Positions 59,426 to 64,000 of a DNA stretch of 64,000 nucleotides are shown piece by piece (position 1 is the first letter of the stretch; each line of letters opens with the position of its first letter). The notes beneath the pieces were generated by a model. It was not told the origin of the DNA. It was given only the letters and a program-made list of their open reading frames with translations, and did not search any database. The position numbers were made by a program, and so were the translations under genes. Source of the stretch: Carex sylvatica (Eukaryota; Streptophyta; Magnoliopsida; Poales; Cyperaceae); assembly GCA_964058845.1 (NCBI GenBank), contig CAXKVR010000168.1, forward strand, positions 41,526 through 105,525, given 5' to 3'.

Positions 59426-59631
59426 ATGCCGCAAAAAATAAATTTATTTTAATTATGTTATTATTTTAAGATTAGTACGTACAATGTAAATTTCGCTTCA
59501 TGAAAAAATAGAAGAATCTTCACTTTTTAATTTGTCATCACTATTTTTCATCAAGAGAATTTATTTTGTACGAATCTTAAAGTACATCTGACGGTCAAAA
59601 ATGTGTACCACATAATGCCACTATATAGCAC

Positions 59632-60475
59632 TAGAGCTGGCAAAAAAATTCGAGGTTCGAAATTCGATTCGGGTTTGATTCGGGTTTGATTCGAGTTTAA
59701 TTCGATTCGAAATGGGTTCGAATTGAAACGAACCAAACCAGGTTCGGTTTGGAATTAATTCAAACCAAACTCAAACTTAGCTTGGTTCGATCGAAATAGG
59801 TTCGTGATTTTTTTGTGGTTCGAATCTCATAATAATATCGGTCGTTCATTTACCTAATGAAATTAAAATTCAAGATAGAGAGTTATAATTTAACTTAGCC
59901 GACGCTCCATCGCTTTCAAATCTTAATAACCTAGTTCTCTTTCTGCCTCTCCCTAACTCACTCTCCCTCTCGCTCCAAAATCTAGGCGACGCTCTCGGCG
60001 ACTGGCTGTCTCTCCTCTCTCCAGCCTAGATGGCTGTCTTTCCTCTCTCTTCGGCCGTATCTCCTCCTCCTTCTCTACCTTTCGGATTCTCACTTCATTA
60101 GATGGTCTGATCAAGAGTTTGATCGAGTGAGCACTCGAGATACGATTACTTGTTTTACTGTATATTTCAGTTCTTGTACTTAATCCTCTTTTTACGATTA
60201 TTTGTTGTGATGTATTTTTTCATGAATAATTTTTCAACTTAAAAACACTCATTTATACTGGTAAAAGGAAGTCATGTGAATTTTGTCCCGCGAGAAAAAA
60301 ATTAATGTATAAACTATTAGTATAACTAGGGCTGCTAAAAAATAATTTGGTTCGTAATTCGATTCGGGTTCGATTCGAAAAATGTGTAGTTCGCAATTAA
60401 TTCGGTTCGAAATTAATTCAAACCAAACCCAAACCTAGGATAAGTTCGGTTCGGTTCGATTTGTTGCCACCCCTA
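59632..60475. mobile_element. hAT-type element with pyrimidine-rich leader-like core, 844 bp, 8-bp target duplication
   Basis: TATAGCAC flanks it exactly at 59624-59631 and 60476-60483. The ends TAGAGCTGGCAAAAAAATTCG and TTTGTTGCCACCCCTA are inverted. Both subterminal parts are arrays of TTCGATTCGGGTTTGA-like words. The centre (59860-60320) differs: it has a CT-rich, GC-richer block (CTCTCTTTCTGCCTCTCC, CTCGGCGACTGGCTGTCTCT) like a plant 5' UTR. It may be a deletion derivative that kept the transposase leader, or it may have captured a host leader. Confidence 0.83.
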
Positions 60476-60483
60476 TATAGCAC

Positions 60484-61030
60484 CCTAGTCCAACTCTTTA
60501 TATTTTATTTTATTTTATTTTATAGTTACATTATTTTTCTTCTTTGAGGGTAAAAAAACAAAAATGATAATAAAGTTTTTCTTCAGACTTAACCATGCTG
60601 AATATTTTTACTTTTTAGCCAATTTAAAAAAAAATTAAATATACCTCAAGATAATTAATGTTCTTCATATGCTCCGTGGACTAATTTTTTTTTTATCTAT
60701 CTTATTTTTAAAATCTTTAATAATAATATCTTTAATTTAATCAGGTTGAAATTTTTATGCCTATTTTCTGAACATATGCTTCAATAGTTTTCAATGAACT
60801 CGTATATTTAGAAAGATAAAGTTAAAAAAAAAATTAAGTACAAAAATAAGTATACTAAACAAAAGGCACCGGAGCGTACTAGAATTAATTGTACACATAT
60901 GAATTCAAATATATATATTTTTTTAAAGGCAATCAACTATTTAATATTGATAAAGAATTGTTGATTTTGGATTTAGATCCTGCAACTTCTCACATAAAGA
61001 GTACTGTATTTATCACTAGATCAAAGATTG
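60484..61030 (-). repeat. Spacer with SINE-like remnant
   Basis: On the minus strand from about 61025: GATCTAGTGATAAATACAGT (A-box-like), GAAGTTGCAGGATCTAAATCC (B-box-like), and ending TTGCCTTTAAAAAAA at about 60925. It resembles the SINE family at 40735-40870. No target duplication was seen. The rest of the interval is AT-rich. Confidence 0.4.
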
Positions 61031-61379
61031 ATTATCTATATTAATTGCGTTTAGTTTGTTTATATATGTTTTATTCAAGATTTTTTTATTATTTTGAATG
61101 TATGAATTCAGTGTGATTGAAAACACATGCATCCGTTCATAAAGCAGACATTATTGTCCAAAAATTAAAACCAATACTTCAAATTTTGAATACTGAGATT
61201 GACAAAAAGAAATCCTAAAATTACCACTTTTGTATCAAATTTAGAATTTTAGGTGGAATCACTTTTATTAGTAATAATGTCACTTTCACCAGTGCTGGAA
61301 AGCCAAATGTGGGTCTTCTCATAAGAATATTTCAATCCCATCACAGCCATTTAAAAAAGAAAAAACAAACTAGAGCTTA

Positions 61380-62290
61380 TAGTGGGAAAGGATCTTAGTC
61401 GGTTTAGTTGCATTGGCCATCATTGCTATATTTATTTTTATTTTTATTTTTAGATTATGTCTGGTCAAGTTGTTGGTTCACAACTCTCATATTTTATAAA
61501 TTTTATATAGTAAATCTTGTATGATTATTCAAGGGCTCAAATGTTTTATTGCTTCATGTTTCAATCATACGTCAATATATTATTATTTTCAATTTCAAAG
61601 TTCAAGAACAGACGATCTGAATCGCTCAACATGATATCCAAGTTAAAATATAATTGGAAATCAAATTTTATATATTTTTAAATTTGTTTACTATTTCTTA
61701 AGATATGAACAAAACCATTATTTTTAGATGGTCCACAATTAATTTTCTGAAAAACAATGATTTTACTTATCTTAAAAAATAGTAAAAGTTTCTAAATAAT
61801 ATAAAATTTGATCTTCAATTATATATTAACATGAGTATTATGTTGAATAATTCAGATCTTTTATTTGAATTTTGAAAATAAAATAAAGATATTAGAGTAT
61901 GACTGGAGCATGGAGTAATGAAGAATTTGATCTCCTCATCTTAATTATATTTGTGTTTCAATAATGTTTTAATAGTGTCAAGTGTCAACATTTCAGGTAG
62001 CTAATGTCAATCATGTGACCAACATTAGGATTTTGATAGGAGGATATATATCTTACGTAGGTTGAATTAATGCGCTTTAATGTATACGGAACAACTTTTT
62101 TTAATTAATTAATGGAACCGGTAGCTAGGTTTAGTCTTTAATTTAGTCACATCGAATCTTTGATTGAAGCCACTTTATATACTACTGCTTTAATTAGATA
62201 CTTATAGACATGTTTACCCAATAATAATACATATAGTAATTGTAGCTATTATTATACAATTAATATAAAGATAGAGATAGAGATATAAAA
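61380..62290. repeat. Tandem repeat pair, copy 1
   Basis: Shares GATCTTAGTCGGTTTAGTTGC, GCCATCATTGCTATATTTATT, ATCATGTGACCAACATTAGG, TTACGTAGGTTGAATTAATG and GTAATTGTAGCTA in the same order with 62687-63150. Copy 1 is longer because of the MITE at 61547-61922. No coding region is conserved. Confidence 0.75.
61547..61922. mobile_element. Fold-back MITE, about 150-bp arms, inserted in copy 1 only
   Basis: TGCTTCATGTTTCAATCATACG... pairs with CAGTCATACT.../GCATGGAGTAATGAAG at the right end. Complementarity runs on through TTTTCAA-TTC, GATCTGAAT-TCAACAT and AATCAAATTTTATAT. It is the clearest full-length member of the dispersed family found at 8920, 17510, 43990, 53750 and 55280. Confidence 0.65.
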
Positions 62291-62294
62291 AGTG

Positions 62295-62675
62295 GTTTTT
62301 CGGTTTAAATGGATCGGTTCGGTTTAAATTTTTCAAAACCGACTAAATCAAACCGACCAGTTTATATTGGTTCGACTCTAATTTTGTTGGTGTTATAATT
62401 ATTTTATTAAATCAAACCGGACCGAACCAAATCAAACTTCAATTGTTGTGTATGACAATATATTATTTTCATTAATAATGGTACGTACCAATAGGTTTAT
62501 TTCGGTTTAATTTGAACTGATCAAACCAAAATTTACTTTGGTTTATTCAGTTCAGTTCTTAATCGGTTGATAGATTTAATCGGTTCGGTTTGGTTTTATT
62601 TTTAAAAACCAAAAAAATTAATTTGGCGTTCATTTTACTTCGGTTTGAATCGAACCGACCGTTTAAACATCCCAA
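62295..62675. mobile_element. CGGTTTAA/TTAAACCG-rich inverted element between the tandem copies
   Basis: GGTTTAAATGGATCGGTTCGG at the left and GAATCGAACCGACCGTTTAAAC at the right are inverted. The interior has repeated CGGTTTAATTTGAACTGA-type words. Probably another hAT-like MITE; the target duplication was not found. A 67-codon open frame crossing the right edge is not considered coding. Confidence 0.55.
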
Positions 62676-62686
62676 TTGTTGTGAAG

Positions 62687-63150
62687 TGATCTTAGTCGGT
62701 TTAGTTGCATTTGCCATCATTGCTATATTTATTGTTATTTTTTTAGATTATGTCTCTGATCAAGTTGTTGGTTCAAAATCTAACAACTCTTAATTATATT
62801 TTATATATATAGTACATCTTATATTTGCATTTCAGGTAGCTTAATTTCAATCATGTGACCAACATTAGGATTTTGATAGGTGGATATATATCTTACGTAG
62901 GTTGAATTAATGCGCTTTAATGTATACAGAACTAGCTTTTTAATTAATTAATGGAAGCGGTAGGTTTAGTCTTTAATTTAGTCACATCGAACCTTTAAAA
63001 CCACTTTATAGTACTGCTTTAATTAGATACTTATAGAGACTTTGTAAGGTTACATATATATTTTTACCCAATAATACATATAGTAATTGTAGCTAGCTAG
63101 CTATTATTATACAATTAATATAAAAATAGAGATAGAGATAGAGATAGATC
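62687..63150. repeat. Tandem repeat pair, copy 2
   Basis: Direct copy of 61380-62290 without the fold-back MITE. It ends in a GATAGA microsatellite (about 63128-63147), as copy 1 does near 62270-62284. Confidence 0.75.
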
Positions 63151-64000
63151 ATATAAAAGGTGGTTACAAAGTGTAGGTCTCATGTCACTATCTAATATTC
63201 TAGTAGCATATATATTTTTCTCTTGGCCCACTAAAGACACATGTTAGTTAGTTATACTTATATGTATCACATGCTTACGTAGTCAAATTTTTACAAATGG
63301 ATTTAACCATGCGGATCATGTATTTAATAGGTTAGCATCCAAAGGTCAAAACATAAGCCACAAATGAAGCACTAATTATAACTCAATTTAATTAGGTCTC
63401 ATTTCCTAAGTCAACCAACCTTAAGTAAATTAAGCATGCATATATAACATTTCACCAACAATGCCCTCCTATGCACACAGCTAAACCTATCAAGAGTAGG
63501 GGGAAACAGTCTCACAGAAATCTGGAACGATCGATGGTCGACAACAATTGATGGAGCTAAGCAAACAGCACTGGGATGTAGCATGGGCGGCAGGCTCATG
63601 GGCTATATGAAAGGAAAGAAACAGAAGGATCGATCTTCACCCAGAAGAGAAAAACATAGCATATTCTAATTAATGATGCAGCAATTGATGTACATAATTG
63701 GTTGCTATTTAGTTAAATGCAACAGGGGGAGGGGGTGGCAGCTTGACAGAGTGGAAACTTTCTTAGTTTTATTAGAATATATAGTTGAGATACATTGTAA
63801 ATTTTCTAATAGCTACATGGTTCAGTTGGTTCAAGTAACACCCCTATACATATTTTTTTATATCAATATATATATATATCTTAGTGGAATTTTCCACTCA
63901 CTCTACAAAAAAAAACATTTCACCTACAAAATGCTTTAAACATAAATATTTGAACAATTTTCCACCTAGCTAGATTTTGTAAAAGTGAACCGGCCTCAAG
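63151..64000. other. Right edge of the window, no gene recognised
   Basis: 63440-63660 is less AT-biased and open on the minus strand for 62 codons, but nothing matches a known domain. It could be the edge of a transcript outside the window. The rest is AT-rich with a TA-rich run near 63865-63880. Confidence 0.4.

Overview
This is nuclear DNA from a flowering plant, most likely a eudicot. It is AT-rich, with long gene-poor stretches full of transposon debris, short GT-AG introns, and plant-specific gene families (Dof, DOG1-like, MRH1/MALE DISCOVERER receptor-like kinase, FAR1-related). Only three protein-coding genes look intact, all on the minus strand: a short Dof zinc-finger transcription factor (7789-8289), a two-exon DOG1-domain protein (12265-13033, 230 aa) and a 12-exon LRR receptor-like pseudokinase of the MRH1/MDIS family (18641-22028, 671 aa). 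They share no obvious pathway and have separate promoters, as is normal in plants.

Layout. 1-2.7 kb: a decayed FAR1/MULE-transposase-like gene. 2.7-12 kb: intergenic DNA with hAT, Mutator-type and long-inverted-repeat MITEs around the Dof gene. 12-13 kb: the DOG1-like gene. 14.3-17.3 kb: fragments (a promoter plus 23-codon ORF, a LINE tail, CACTA-like subterminal repeats, an unidentified gene fragment). 18.6-22 kb: the receptor pseudokinase. 23.4-29.7 kb: a SINE, a Mutator-type MITE, and a 5'-truncated LINE with a 15-bp target duplication that was later split by a 3.6-kb non-autonomous CACTA element. The CACTA carries what may be a captured piece of a RALF-like peptide gene.

29.7-38 kb: AT-rich DNA with a tandem duplication of about 0.95 kb, a hAT MITE built from GTGCCGTG-like words, and a 1.4-kb fold-back element. 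38.2-39.15 kb: two diverged copies of an unrecognised small gene in tail-to-tail inverted orientation, with a third truncated copy at 44.6 kb. 39.1-54.4 kb: a two-unit tandem segmental duplication (unit about 5.5 kb). Its second unit gained a solo LTR (TGTT...AACA, 5-bp target duplication), was partly duplicated again through the middle of that LTR, and gained hAT elements. Empty sites in the sister copies allow the order of events to be read. 54.4-64 kb: more fold-back and hAT elements, SINE remnants and a tandem repeat pair at 61.4-63.2 kb.

No CRISPR, bacterial operon, rRNA gene or intact tRNA gene is visible. The element boundaries given here rest on target-site duplications read directly from the sequence. 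Family names rest on recalled motifs, since no database search was possible.
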